DNA of 14,380 bases. Source: Rhodanobacteraceae bacterium. Lineage in GTDB: Bacteria; Pseudomonadota; Gammaproteobacteria; Xanthomonadales; Rhodanobacteraceae. The first letter of the stretch is position 1. Every line of letters starts with the position of its first letter. The notes beneath the pieces are model-generated. The model did not search any database. It saw only the letters and a list, made by a program, of their open reading frames with translations, and was not told where the DNA came from. Position numbers and translations under genes: made by a program. The DNA lies in NCBI GenBank assembly GCA_012270595.1, contig JAAXIA010000146.1:1-14380 (forward strand). Direction: 5' to 3'. Shown one piece after another: positions 8,382 through 14,380 of this stretch.

Positions 8382-8795
8382 TCAGTTAAACGGAAAAAAG
8401 CATAGTGTATTTAAAGAGGTGGCGGCACCGAAGGTGATTGCCACCACCACGGCGACGGCCATACAGGCGCTGGCAAGACGGATTCGGCGTCGGTCGTGGC
8501 GCGGGACGAGCCGCCATAGCAAGGCAGCACCGGCCAGTATGTCAATAAGCAGTGCTAACCTCAGTGTGGGAATATGCCATGGTGCAGGGGTGGGGGCGCG
8601 CAGACTCATGAGCATCAGTGTGCCAAGCAAGCTCCAAAGCAGGCAAGCCAGATAGACACGGTTAAAAACCGGCGGCCCGCGTTCACACCAGCGCAGCACC
8701 ACCCAGGCGGCCAGCGCGCATGGCAGCGCGCCGACGGAACTTGACAAAAGCCACCATGTCAGGATGCTTAGTACGCCAAGGATGTTAGCCGTCAC
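8382..8795 (-). CDS. Small multi-pass inner-membrane protein, unknown function
   Basis: This 137-residue protein is mostly hydrophobic, with about four predicted membrane segments (roughly 5-33, 46-65, 78-95 and 105-128) and a basic stretch, RHDRRRIR, at about 99-106. No catalytic motif or known domain is recognised. The start is GTG 8795, which overlaps the stop of the upstream Mpo1-like gene as GTGA (8795-8792), so its translation is probably coupled. The overlap and matching membrane location suggest the two proteins work together or in the same process; that is inference. The last bases nearly abut the transketolase stop codon on the other strand. Confidence 0.75.
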   Translation of the reverse strand: MTANILGVLSILTWWLLSSSVGALPCALAAWVVLRWCERGPPVFNRVYLACLLWSLLGTLMLMSLRAPTPAPWHIPTLRLALLIDILAGAALLWRLVPRHDRRRIRLASACMAVAVVVAITFGAATSLNTLCFFPFN

Positions 8796-9268
8796 GTGAA
8801 AGAAGTGGGAATGCCCAGTTTTCGCAACAGTTTTTCCATGAGCCAGGCCGGGGCAATCAGCAGGTAGAACACGTTGGTAAGAAAGCTGGGGCGTTTTTGC
8901 TCAAAATGATGACCGATGAACTGACCAATCCAGGCGACTACGAACACGGACAGGGCCAGGTAGCACAAACGCGTCGCGCCCAGGAACTTGTAGAGAAAGT
9001 GAGTGAAAAATGCCAGTGTAGCGAAGGTTATCAGCAAGGCTATTGCCAGACGGCGCGATTGCCTCCAGTACCAAAAGAAGACCACTACGATGGTAAGCAC
9101 CGCCCAGGCACCAGGTTGTGCTAAAGCCATTGGTACAGGGATTACCCAGAACAAGGCGATGACTGACCACACAATAGGTGGCACGCATAGCCAGTGCAGC
9201 AGCTGGTTGATTGGATTTTGATGGTGGAGGCTGTAACCATCAAGCCAGTCCCGCATGTCGCGCATCAT
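8792..9268 (-). CDS. Mpo1-like (DUF962) integral membrane protein
   Basis: This is a 158-residue protein of the DUF962 / Mpo1-like family. The yeast member Mpo1 is an iron-dependent dioxygenase that shortens 2-hydroxy fatty acids in alpha-oxidation; bacterial members are largely uncharacterised. The family signature is visible as Tyr12, His15/His16, Asn18-Pro19, Asn21 and His25 followed by the VP of WLCVPP. A C-terminal block QFIGHHFEQKRP has His120 and His121, then a membrane helix typical of the family. The histidines would hold the metal. Several membrane helices lie between. ATG 9268 has GAGGG seven bases upstream; a second ATG follows immediately. It is the first gene of a two-gene unit with the small membrane protein at 8382-8795. 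Family assignment is confident, the enzymatic role is not. Confidence 0.85.
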   Translation of the reverse strand: MMRDMRDWLDGYSLHHQNPINQLLHWLCVPPIVWSVIALFWVIPVPMALAQPGAWAVLTIVVVFFWYWRQSRRLAIALLITFATLAFFTHFLYKFLGATRLCYLALSVFVVAWIGQFIGHHFEQKRPSFLTNVFYLLIAPAWLMEKLLRKLGIPTSFT

Positions 9269-9304
9269 ATGGATACCCTCAGATAGAGATTCCAGGTGTG
9301 GTTC

Positions 9305-9712
9305 ATGACGTTAAAGCCACTTATCCCAGTGTTGTCAATGTAGTCATTGATTTTCCCCACGTTGTTGACGACGGTAGCACACATCCGACCTGCGTCTGGA
9401 ATCCCGCTTGGGAGGTTGCCGGGACGGTTCCGTTCATCCATAACGTGTACATCCGCAACATAGCAAAGATATGTTGTTGCGAAGGGTGGTTTAAGGAATA
9501 TAAAGAGAAGCATTTAAGGGTGAGCTCGCCCATAAGGGGGGGGGCGAGGCATATCTGGGTTTAAACCACCAGCTTGAATTGCTATTAGTCACGCTGCTGG
9601 ATGTCGTGTCCCTTTGGCAGGAAGGGTCCCTGGATGGGGCCAAGCGTGGGGTTTACTTTCCCAGGGTCGTGATGCTAATGATCGGTTTTGGGATGGTGAG
9701 CATCTACCTTAA
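9305..9712 (+). pseudogene. Decayed first member of the four-cysteine secreted-protein array
   Basis: Pieces of the family found at 9873-11678 can be followed through shifted frames. ATG 9305, preceded by AGGTGTGG, begins MTLKPLIPVLSM, like the MSLK and MNVKL starts of the intact copies, but TAG follows at 9341. The core CVWNPAWEVAGTVPFIHN is read from 9391 in another frame and stops at TAA 9562. The tail resumes at 9602 as CRVPLAG..., matching CVVPLTG and CKVSLAG. It ends RFWDGEHLP at TAA 9710-9712, where intact copies end with FKWDGK or WRWNGE. A run of nine G (9536-9544) lies where copy 3 has its GGC-rich KGG codons; removing one G would join core and tail frames, yet a TGA at 9575 would remain. 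The last cysteine is missing. I therefore call it a pseudogene rather than a switchable gene. The start lies only 36 bases from the divergent DUF962 gene. Confidence 0.75.
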
Positions 9713-9872
9713 TACCTTAGGGACATTCTAGCAGAAGTAGTGATGTTAGCGTTATACTCCATCAAGCACTTTTTGACCTTGGGTTGGCATTGTCACCTGC
9801 CTGTGGGTAATCACGGTGCGATGAATTCAGTGTTTTGATGAAGTGAGTGGTTAACCAGAGAGAGGAGCTGTT

Positions 9873-10310
9873 ATGAACGAAAAATTGTCTGATGTGGCTT
9901 CATTGCTGATATTTTTTATGGCGATGATGTTGGCGCTTCCTGTATGCGCCTGGCCCTGTTATAACGAGCCTTGGAACCCATCCTGGGATGCGGCTGGAAG
10001 GGTGAACTTCATTAACTCGACACCTAATTACGGTAATGCGTTGGTAAGCTATGTGAAGGATGGTCGAAAGTACGGCGAGAAGTGGAAGTGCGCACTCCCC
10101 GGGAAGGGAACGAACACCGCTGTGCATTGGCCCAAGGGCGCAACCCAGGCCTGGGTTACGTTTGATGTTGATGAGTATGAATGCAAAGTATCTTTGGCAG
10201 GAAAAAAACCATCGCCGTCAACAGACGAGGGATTTGTTTTCGAAGCGTTTCGGTCCGGCGGTCGTATCCGGTTTAAATGGGATGGTAAAATTATATCCCA
10301 GTGCCCATAG
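9873..10310 (+). CDS. Secreted four-cysteine protein, copy 1 (unknown family)
   Basis: This is a 145-residue exported protein. AGAGGAG (9861-9867) sits five bases before ATG 9873. The signal peptide has a long hydrophobic core and probably ends at ALPVCA (residue 26). The mature protein of about 119 residues starts with Cys29 and the family core EPWNPSWDAAGRVNFIN, followed by YVKDGRKY, CALPGKG with Cys73, HWPKGATQAWVTFDV, CKVSL with Cys104, FVFEAF, a FKWDGK segment and Cys144 next to the end. The pattern of short alternating strands and four cysteines suggests a compact beta-sandwich with two disulphides in the periplasm or outside the cell. No catalytic motif is visible. I do not recognise the family; a small lectin- or effector-like protein is possible but unproven. 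It is followed by two intact paralogues and preceded by a decayed one. Confidence 0.85.
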   Translation: MNEKLSDVASLLIFFMAMMLALPVCAWPCYNEPWNPSWDAAGRVNFINSTPNYGNALVSYVKDGRKYGEKWKCALPGKGTNTAVHWPKGATQAWVTFDVDEYECKVSLAGKKPSPSTDEGFVFEAFRSGGRIRFKWDGKIISQCP

Positions 10311-10400
10311 AGTGTTTTGAGGGAGGCTTCTGCAATGCCCAGCTGGTGCCGCAGGTGATGGTTGCCTGTTGATGCTACCTCGCGGTATTGGGCGCGGGGT

Positions 10401-10415
10401 CTCGCTTAAAGCGAG
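10401..10415. repeat. Perfect 7+7 inverted repeat upstream of copy 2
   Basis: CTCGCTT and AAGCGAG flank one base. It lies in the 248-base gap between copies 1 and 2, about 90 bases after the stop of copy 1, with no T run after it. It could be an operator or chance; it is too far from the stop and lacks the tract for a normal terminator. Confidence 0.3.
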
Positions 10416-10558
10416 CAGTGGTTCTTGTTCTCTGGCTGGCGTGCCTGGGCTGCGCTATGCGTTATAACCGGTTTGTGCTTGGCTGTCCTGGAGAAGCTAA
10501 TCTGAGCTATCCTTTCAAACTCATTTTCATCTTATCTAGTGTAGAGAGGTAATTAGTT

Positions 10559-11023
10559 ATGAGCCTAAAGTCATCTGGCTGTTTCTGTGCTGTCTCGTCG
10601 GTGTTTCTTGCGGTGATGGTGCTGGTGGTACCTGCTCGCGCTACAGATGCCTGCGTGCCTTACTGGCATCCAGACTGGCAGGCCGTTGGAACAGTTCATT
10701 TTATTAATAACTCAAGTTATAAGGTTCTGGCACGTATGTATTTTAAGTATTTAGGTGACAAGCATGACTACTATGTCGACTGTGTATTGCCAGCTCATGG
10801 CGGAGAGATGTACCAGAAGTGGCCTTCCGGCTCGGATCCATCCCAGTCGTGGATAATCCTCCTTGATGGTCCTAATAAAGGTTATGGCTGTGGCCAGAAT
10901 GAGTGGGGATGGTACGACGGGGACAATTCGCACAGTTTTGAGGTGCGTGATGATCCGAGTTCTAGTCATGGGGTTGGTTTTTACAATGATCATGAGGATC
11001 CTAAACATATAACTGAATGTTAG
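10559..11023 (+). CDS. Secreted four-cysteine protein, copy 2 (divergent)
   Basis: This 154-residue paralogue is the most divergent and acidic copy. The start ATG 10559 has AGAGG about ten bases upstream. The signal peptide runs to VPARA (residue 28). The core reads CVPYWHPDWQAVGTVHFINNSS (here split as CVPYWHPDW and AVGTVHFINN), with Cys32, then Cys75 in DCVLPAHGG, a KWPSGSDPSQSW segment, Cys111 in GYGCGQN, FEVRDD and terminal Cys154. The cysteine spacing follows copies 1 and 3, so the disulphide pattern is likely kept. The region after Cys111 is longer and rich in Asp, Asn, Gly and His (for example NEWGWYDGDNSHS and FYNDHEDPKH), which might bind a divalent metal; that is inference. Function is unknown. 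A large hairpin follows. Confidence 0.85.
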   Translation: MSLKSSGCFCAVSSVFLAVMVLVVPARATDACVPYWHPDWQAVGTVHFINNSSYKVLARMYFKYLGDKHDYYVDCVLPAHGGEMYQKWPSGSDPSQSWIILLDGPNKGYGCGQNEWGWYDGDNSHSFEVRDDPSSSHGVGFYNDHEDPKHITEC

Positions 11024-11039
11024 TAATACGACTAACCAC

Positions 11040-11072
11040 ATGCGAGCGTGACCATTCTGGTCGCTCTCGCAT
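11040..11072 (+). terminator. Long hairpin after copy 2, probable terminator
   Basis: ATGCGAG (11040-11046) pairs with CTCGCAT (11066-11072), and the stem continues inward to about 14 pairs with one mismatch, one G-T pair and a 5-base loop. It begins 17 bases after the copy 2 stop. Only CGTTT follows, so the T tract is weak. It may also protect the transcript's 3' end. Confidence 0.6.
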
Positions 11073-11264
11073 CGTTTCAGAGAAATGGGTCTGCATCAAC
11101 ACCGCATGTTGAGACTTGGTTTTTCTTGCGCTATTTTTGCGTGCCATATCACGCTATGCGATGTAGAGCGTGTGCCCGAGTGTTTAAGGGTTGTTCGTGA
11201 TCTACGCAAGAGGCATGACTTATGCGGCATTCTGGTACATAGTTAAGTAAAAGGAGCAATTGTT

Positions 11265-11678
11265 GTGAATGTAAAATTGTCTGCCACTGCACTGCGAAAT
11301 GTTCTTATGGCTGTGGCGCTAGTGATGCCCGCCAGCGTTTTGGCTTGCGATCCTCCTCACTGGAACCCTGCATGGAAGGAGGCAGGGTGGGTTCAGTTTG
11401 TCAATTCGGCGAGTAGTAACAGTGTGTCAGCCATGACCTATGTGAAGGACGGAAAGCCTTATGATGTCGAATGTGCACTTTCTCCCAAGGGCGGGCATAC
11501 CATGGTGAGCTGGCCTGAAGGAGCGACGCATGTGCAGGCCAGGTTTGACATCGCGGGCATTGGAAAGACTCGTTGCGTCGTTCCTTTGACCGGGAAGTTA
11601 GGGTCGTTTGTTTTCGAAGTTAGTGGAACCTTTAGTCATCTCTGGCGTTGGAATGGTGAGGTCATCCCTCAATGCTGA
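11265..11678 (+). CDS. Secreted four-cysteine protein, copy 3
   Basis: This is the shortest copy, at 137 residues. The start is GTG 11265, supported by a perfect AAGGAG (11251-11256) eight bases upstream and by the MNVKLS opening, which resembles MNEKLS of copy 1. The signal peptide ends SVLA, directly followed by Cys28. That resembles a weak lipobox, but the cysteine aligns with mature Cys29 and Cys32 of the other copies, so a disulphide role is more likely. The core HWNPAWKEAGWVQFVNS is followed by YVKDGKPY, Cys70 in ECALSPKGG, SWPEGATHV, Cys104 in RCVVPLTG, FVFEVSG, WRWNGE and the C-terminal Cys137. It is closest to copy 1. A lipoprotein cannot be fully excluded. Confidence 0.85.
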   Translation: MNVKLSATALRNVLMAVALVMPASVLACDPPHWNPAWKEAGWVQFVNSASSNSVSAMTYVKDGKPYDVECALSPKGGHTMVSWPEGATHVQARFDIAGIGKTRCVVPLTGKLGSFVFEVSGTFSHLWRWNGEVIPQC

Positions 11679-11697
11679 AGTGCACTCTTCCAAATCA

Positions 11698-11721
11698 TGG
11701 ACGCTCTATCCAGGGCGTCCA
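11698..11721 (+). terminator. Hairpin after copy 3 (possible terminator)
   Basis: TGGACGC (11698-11704) and GCGTCCA (11715-11721) form a 7-pair stem with a 10-base loop, 19 bases after the copy 3 stop. There is no T tract, so termination is only suggested by position. Confidence 0.4.
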
Positions 11722-11758
11722 GCGACATGACATGGGTCGGATTTGTCGGCACGCGGGT

Positions 11759-11796
11759 CCACTTACCACGCCGTTAATGGGCGTTGGTAGCGGTGG
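11759..11796. repeat. Imperfect inverted repeat between copy 3 and purC
   Basis: CCAC...TACCA.CGCC pairs with GGCG.TGGTA...GTGG around a loop near GTTAAT, with one bulged T. It lies 45-80 bases beyond the purC stop on the minus strand and beyond copy 3 on the plus strand. It could end either transcript, but neither side has a T run. Confidence 0.3.
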
Positions 11797-11840
11797 GTAG
11801 GCATGAATTTAAAGTTCGTCGCGCATTTGGCAGGCCGGCT

Positions 11841-12749
11841 TTAAACATAATGGTTATCGAGATCGATGTCAGCGAGCCGTTTTAAGGCCAGTGTGTACAT
11901 GGCGCGTGTGTGTGCGATGACCCCGGCTGGAAGCCGGGGGGCAGGAGGGGCTTTATCCCAATGGCTATTTTCCAGCCAGTTGCGCACGAATTGCTTGTCA
12001 TAGCTGGGCGGGCTGATGCCAACACGGTAGGCATCAGCAGGCCAGTAGCGCGAGGAATCGGGAGTAAGCATTTCATCCATGACATAGAGTTTGCCGCGTG
12101 CATCGGTACCGAACTCGAGTTTGGTGTCTGCCAGGATGATGCCGCGTTCGGCGGCGTAGGCAGCGGCCAAAGTATAGATCGCCAGTGTGGTATGACGGAT
12201 GCGGTTGGCCAGTTCCAGGCCAATGGTGGCAACCATGGTGTCAAAGTCTATATTCTCGTCGTGCCTGCCAACGACGGCCTTGGTCGATGGGGTGAATATG
12301 GGTTCCGGCAGGCGTTGTGCCTGCTTTAAACCGACCGGCAGGGTTATGCCAGATACCGAGCCATGGCGCTGGTAGTCCTTCCAGCCTGAACCGATCAGAT
12401 AACCACGGGCGATGGCTTCTACCGGAATGGGTTGTAATCGCCGCACCACCACGGCGCGTTTTTCGTATAGGGTAGGGTTGACCCGGGGAGGTAGCACTTC
12501 GGCGACGGTGGTGGGAAGCAGATGGTTGGGCATTAGATCTGCGGTTTTACCAAACCAGAAGCTGGAAAGTTGAGTGAGTAATTCACCTTTGCCGGGGATA
12601 AGGTCAGGCATGATCACATCAAAGGCAGACAGGCGATCACTGGCAACGATCAGCAGACGTTCCTCGGGAAGTGCGTAGATGTCACGCACCTTGCCACGGT
12701 GAAGGAGTTCGAGGTTGGGAAGATCGGCTTGCCGCAAAGTGGTGGGCAC
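11841..12749 (-). CDS. purC: Phosphoribosylaminoimidazole-succinocarboxamide synthase (SAICAR synthetase)
   Basis: PurC is the cytoplasmic enzyme that joins aspartate to CAIR using ATP, a late step of IMP synthesis. The protein is of the longer, yeast-like type (about 300 residues, against about 237 in E. coli). Landmarks are HRGKVRDIY (the ATP-binding start), [33 protein letters not shown], the signature [19 protein letters not shown] and [15 protein letters not shown] chose GTG 12749: GGAG lies five bases before it and the product starts [11 protein letters not shown], the form I recall from Xanthomonadales PurC. The frame also holds an ATG at 12785, twelve codons upstream, but it has no Shine-Dalgarno and would overlap a possible TACAAT -10 hexamer. 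The signature has Arg where relatives often have Asp (GDHD); I do not expect this to abolish activity. The gene faces away from the cytochrome c gene. Confidence 0.94.
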   Translation of the reverse strand: MPTTLRQADLPNLELLHRGKVRDIYALPEERLLIVASDRLSAFDVIMPDLIPGKGELLTQLSSFWFGKTADLMPNHLLPTTVAEVLPPRVNPTLYEKRAVVVRRLQPIPVEAIARGYLIGSGWKDYQRHGSVSGITLPVGLKQAQRLPEPIFTPSTKAVVGRHDENIDFDTMVATIGLELANRIRHTTLAIYTLAAAYAAERGIILADTKLEFGTDARGKLYVMDEMLTPDSSRYWPADAYRVGISPPSYDKQFVRNWLENSHWDKAPPAPRLPAGVIAHTRAMYTLALKRLADIDLDNHYV

Positions 12750-12853
12750 AGATGCTCCGAAAGCAGTAAACAAGAAGGGCTGCATTGTAACGGTGATGGA
12801 GTGTCAACAAGCGTTGCTTATCTTGAGCGCGGGCGACCTAACGCACGGGTAGC

Positions 12854-12862
12854 TGGTAGAAT
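12854..12862 (+). promoter_or_regulatory. Extended -10 promoter candidate for the cytochrome c - djlA - rpe group
   Basis: TGG followed by TAGAAT (12857-12862) fits an extended -10 element, about 27 bases before the predicted transcript's first gene start at 12895. No good -35 is present, which is typical for extended -10 promoters. It is the only candidate seen in the 145-base divergent region. Confidence 0.4.
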
Positions 12863-12894
12863 AAACGTTTAATCAATATTTGCAAAGCTTGCGG

Positions 12895-13254
12895 ATGCGA
12901 AGCGTACCGATAGCGGCACTTAGCCTCGTTCTGGCCTTTTCGGCTGTCTACGTTAGCGTCGACGCCAAGTCGGTCAGGCCGATCAAACCCGCACGGCTTG
13001 GGTTATGTGCGGCCTGCCATGGTGAGTCTGGTATTGCGCAATTGCCGGAAGTGCCCAATTTGGCAGGGCAGCGCCTGGATTATCTGCGTAAGGCGCTGAA
13101 AGATTATCGTGATGGTAGCCGTAAGGTAGCAGTCATGCACGCAGCGGTTGCTCCACTGAGCAGAGCTGATCTCGACGCGCTCGCACGCTGGTACAGCGGG
13201 CAAGATTCTGCTTCGCGGAACAAGGTAAAACCAATGGATAAGTCGAAACCATGA
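12895..13254 (+). CDS. Periplasmic monohaem cytochrome c (class I)
   Basis: This is a 119-residue c-type cytochrome that would carry electrons in the periplasm. A signal peptide (MRSVPIAALSLVLAF..., ending near VDA at residue 24) is followed by the single haem site CAACH at 38-42 with the proximal His42. The probable distal ligand Met81 lies in AVMHAAVAPLS. The C-terminal LSRADLDALARWYSG is typical of the cytochrome c4/c5-like fold (Cytochrome_C553 family). ATG 12895 was chosen over the in-frame TTG 12880 because the signal peptide begins there. The tail is basic ([11 protein letters not shown]). Its stop TGA overlaps the djlA start as ATGA (13251-13254), implying coupled translation. A redox partner is not encoded here. 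Confidence 0.88.
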   Translation: MRSVPIAALSLVLAFSAVYVSVDAKSVRPIKPARLGLCAACHGESGIAQLPEVPNLAGQRLDYLRKALKDYRDGSRKVAVMHAAVAPLSRADLDALARWYSGQDSASRNKVKPMDKSKP

Positions 13255-14054
13255 ATTACACCTATACCTTTTGTTTCGCTCTGGGTGGTTTGTGGCTGGG
13301 TCAGCTTCCTGGTGCTGTGGTTGGTGGTTTTATCGGTTTTATGATTGACAAGCTGAGCGTGAAGCGTCATCAACGCTACACAGACGTGGATGGCTTTATT
13401 GAGCCTTTGTTTGCGTTAATGGGCGCAGTGGCGAAATCGGATGGGCGCGTGTCTGAGGCGGAGATTGCCGCAACCGAACGGATGATGGCGCGTATGAATC
13501 TTGGCGCGGTGTTGCGGCAACGGGCTGTCGCCAGTTTTAACCGTGGCAAGCAGCCAGAGTTTGACATTAACCCGGTTATCCATGCCTTGCACCAGTGGGT
13601 GGGCATGTACCGTGCGCGGGCGCTACCTGTGCTTGATATGGTGCTGGAGGGTGTGTTGGCTGGTGGTAACCCGTCATCCAGGAAGATGACGATCCTGCGC
13701 CAGCTGGCCCAGACCCTGCGGGTTAGTGATATGGAACTCATGGCAATGATGGCCATGAAGGGTTACGTGTGGCAGGCTGATGAGCGAGGGCGTGGATCGG
13801 CTTATGCCTCTGGTGGTGGCCACTATGTGCCGCCCACGTGCGACAGCCAGGAGCATGATCCTTATGCGGTACTGGGTATCGCAGTTGACGTAGATGATCG
13901 CGCAGTAAAGCGGGCTTATCGTAAGCTGATTTCCAGGCATCATCCTGATCGCTTAGGTAATCTTCCTGCAGAAATGCGCCAGCGCGCAGAAGTGCGGGCA
14001 CGTGAGATTAATGCTGCCTATGATCGTATCAAGGCTCAGAGAGGTTTCAAATGA
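13251..14054 (+). CDS. djlA: DjlA-type membrane-anchored J-domain co-chaperone
   Basis: DjlA is an inner-membrane DnaJ-like protein that stimulates DnaK through a cytoplasmic J domain. The 267 residues follow the family order. An N-terminal glycine-rich membrane segment (about 5-30, [19 protein letters not shown]) comes first. A TerB-like helical domain follows at about 45-170, with [12 protein letters not shown] resembling the TerB metal-site loop. After a glycine-rich linker, a C-terminal J domain spans about 203-265. It begins DPYAVLGI and holds the essential HPD triad at His231-Pro232-Asp233 in a [11 protein letters not shown] context. The start overlaps the cytochrome c stop (ATGA), and its own stop overlaps the start of an 18-codon ORF leading to rpe. 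The TerB and J domains are intact, so it should be functional. Confidence 0.92.
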   Translation: MNYTYTFCFALGGLWLGQLPGAVVGGFIGFMIDKLSVKRHQRYTDVDGFIEPLFALMGAVAKSDGRVSEAEIAATERMMARMNLGAVLRQRAVASFNRGKQPEFDINPVIHALHQWVGMYRARALPVLDMVLEGVLAGGNPSSRKMTILRQLAQTLRVSDMELMAMMAMKGYVWQADERGRGSAYASGGGHYVPPTCDSQEHDPYAVLGIAVDVDDRAVKRAYRKLISRHHPDRLGNLPAEMRQRAEVRAREINAAYDRIKAQRGFK

Positions 14055-14107
14055 GAGCGCTACACCATCGTGGAAAAATCTCCTCCATTACTGGATTGAC
14101 TGCATGA
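14051..14107 (+). CDS. Possible 18-codon leader/linker ORF between djlA and rpe
   Basis: ATG 14051 overlaps the djlA stop (ATGA, 14051-14054) and reads 18 codons, [18 protein letters not shown], to TGA 14105-14107, which overlaps the rpe ATG (ATGA, 14104-14107). It has the geometry of a reinitiation relay that would carry ribosomes from djlA into rpe, whose own Shine-Dalgarno is weak. The peptide has no recognisable family. It may instead be a chance frame. Confidence 0.35.
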   Translation: MRALHHRGKISSITGLTA

Positions 14108-14380
14108 GCAAACAAGCTACTGTGATCGCTCCTTCCATTCTTTCTGCTAATTTCGCGCGCCTCGGCAAGGATACGAGTGCCGTGCTGGCTGCCGGTGGTG
14201 ACTGGGTGCATTTCGATGTGATGGATAACCATTATGTACCCAATTTAACCTTTGGGCCTGTCATCGTTGAATCATTACGTAATTTTGGTATCAAGGCGCC
14301 ACTCGATGTGCATCTGATGATTAAACCTGTTGATCGTATCATCCCTGATTTCGCAAAGGCCGGTGCTGATTATATTACCT
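14104..14380 (+). CDS. rpe: Ribulose-phosphate 3-epimerase (N-terminal part; runs off the window)
   Basis: Rpe is the cytoplasmic TIM-barrel enzyme that interconverts ribulose 5-phosphate and xylulose 5-phosphate. About 92 codons are present. [20 protein letters not shown] is the conserved first strand, with Ser in [24 protein letters not shown] includes the metal-binding His and the catalytic Asp of the DVMD motif. LDVHLMI holds the second metal His. The full protein is usually about 220-225 residues, so just over half lies outside. ATG 14104 is the start that fits the family N-terminus; only a weak GGA precedes it, which fits coupling to the upstream mini-ORF. Its pathway partner transketolase is encoded at 6382-8379. 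Confidence 0.95.
   Translation, partial: MSKQATVIAPSILSANFARLGKDTSAVLAAGGDWVHFDVMDNHYVPNLTFGPVIVESLRNFGIKAPLDVHLMIKPVDRIIPDFAKAGADYIT

Noticed and set aside
9265..9513. 82-residue minus-strand ORF ending next to the DUF962 start
   Set aside because: It lies opposite the decayed array copy, has no recognisable domain and lacks a ribosome-binding site; it would also leave no room for the DUF962 promoter.
9211..9564. 117-residue plus-strand ORF overlapping the start of the DUF962 gene
   Set aside because: Its first part runs antisense to the DUF962 N-terminus and has no signal peptide. Only the piece from about 9388 resembles the array family, and that is explained as part of a decayed copy.
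9504..9730. Open stretch encoding a hydrophobic, membrane-like peptide (LELLLVTLLDVVSLWQ...)
   Set aside because: It has no start codon or ribosome-binding site. The same bases read in another frame give the conserved tail CRVPLAG...RFWDGE of the array family, so the hydrophobic reading is a frame shadow.

Overview
The window looks like chromosomal DNA of a Gram-negative gammaproteobacterium. The best guess is a Xanthomonadales (Lysobacterales) relative: the long PurC, the transketolase, the Mpo1-like DUF962 membrane protein, DjlA and an LptB gene all resemble that order. This placement rests on remembered family features, not on a search. Genes fill both strands, and there is no rRNA, tRNA, CRISPR array, transposase or phage gene.

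Layout: (1) 1-596, minus strand, the N-terminal three quarters of lptB (ATPase of lipopolysaccharide export). (2) 913-4329, plus strand, two tandem OppA-type peptide-binding lipoproteins. The first is broken by an in-frame amber codon and has also lost a ligand-binding aspartate; the second is intact. No permease or ATPase genes accompany them. (3) 4423-6083, minus strand, two paralogous small outer-membrane beta-barrel proteins, each with its own sigma70-type promoter and hairpin terminator. (4) 6382-8379, plus strand, transketolase. (5) 8382-9268, minus strand, a Mpo1-like DUF962 protein translationally coupled (GTGA overlap) to a small multi-pass membrane protein of unknown role. (6) 9305-11678, plus strand, a tandem array of one decayed and three intact genes for small exported proteins that share a WNPxW...G.V.F.N core and four cysteines; I do not recognise the family. 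(7) 11841-12749, minus strand, purC. (8) 12895-14380, plus strand, a tightly packed cytochrome c - djlA - rpe group joined by ATGA stop/start overlaps. An 18-codon mini-ORF appears to bridge djlA and rpe.

How the parts relate: transketolase and Rpe both belong to the pentose-phosphate pathway, and PurC to purine synthesis. The accessory content is almost entirely cell-envelope or exported: peptide-binding lipoproteins, beta-barrels and the secreted four-cysteine family. All three groups are tandem paralogue sets, and two of them include a decaying member. This pattern suggests repeated local duplication and loss of surface and secreted proteins in between conserved housekeeping genes. The four-cysteine array is the best candidate for an undescribed system.
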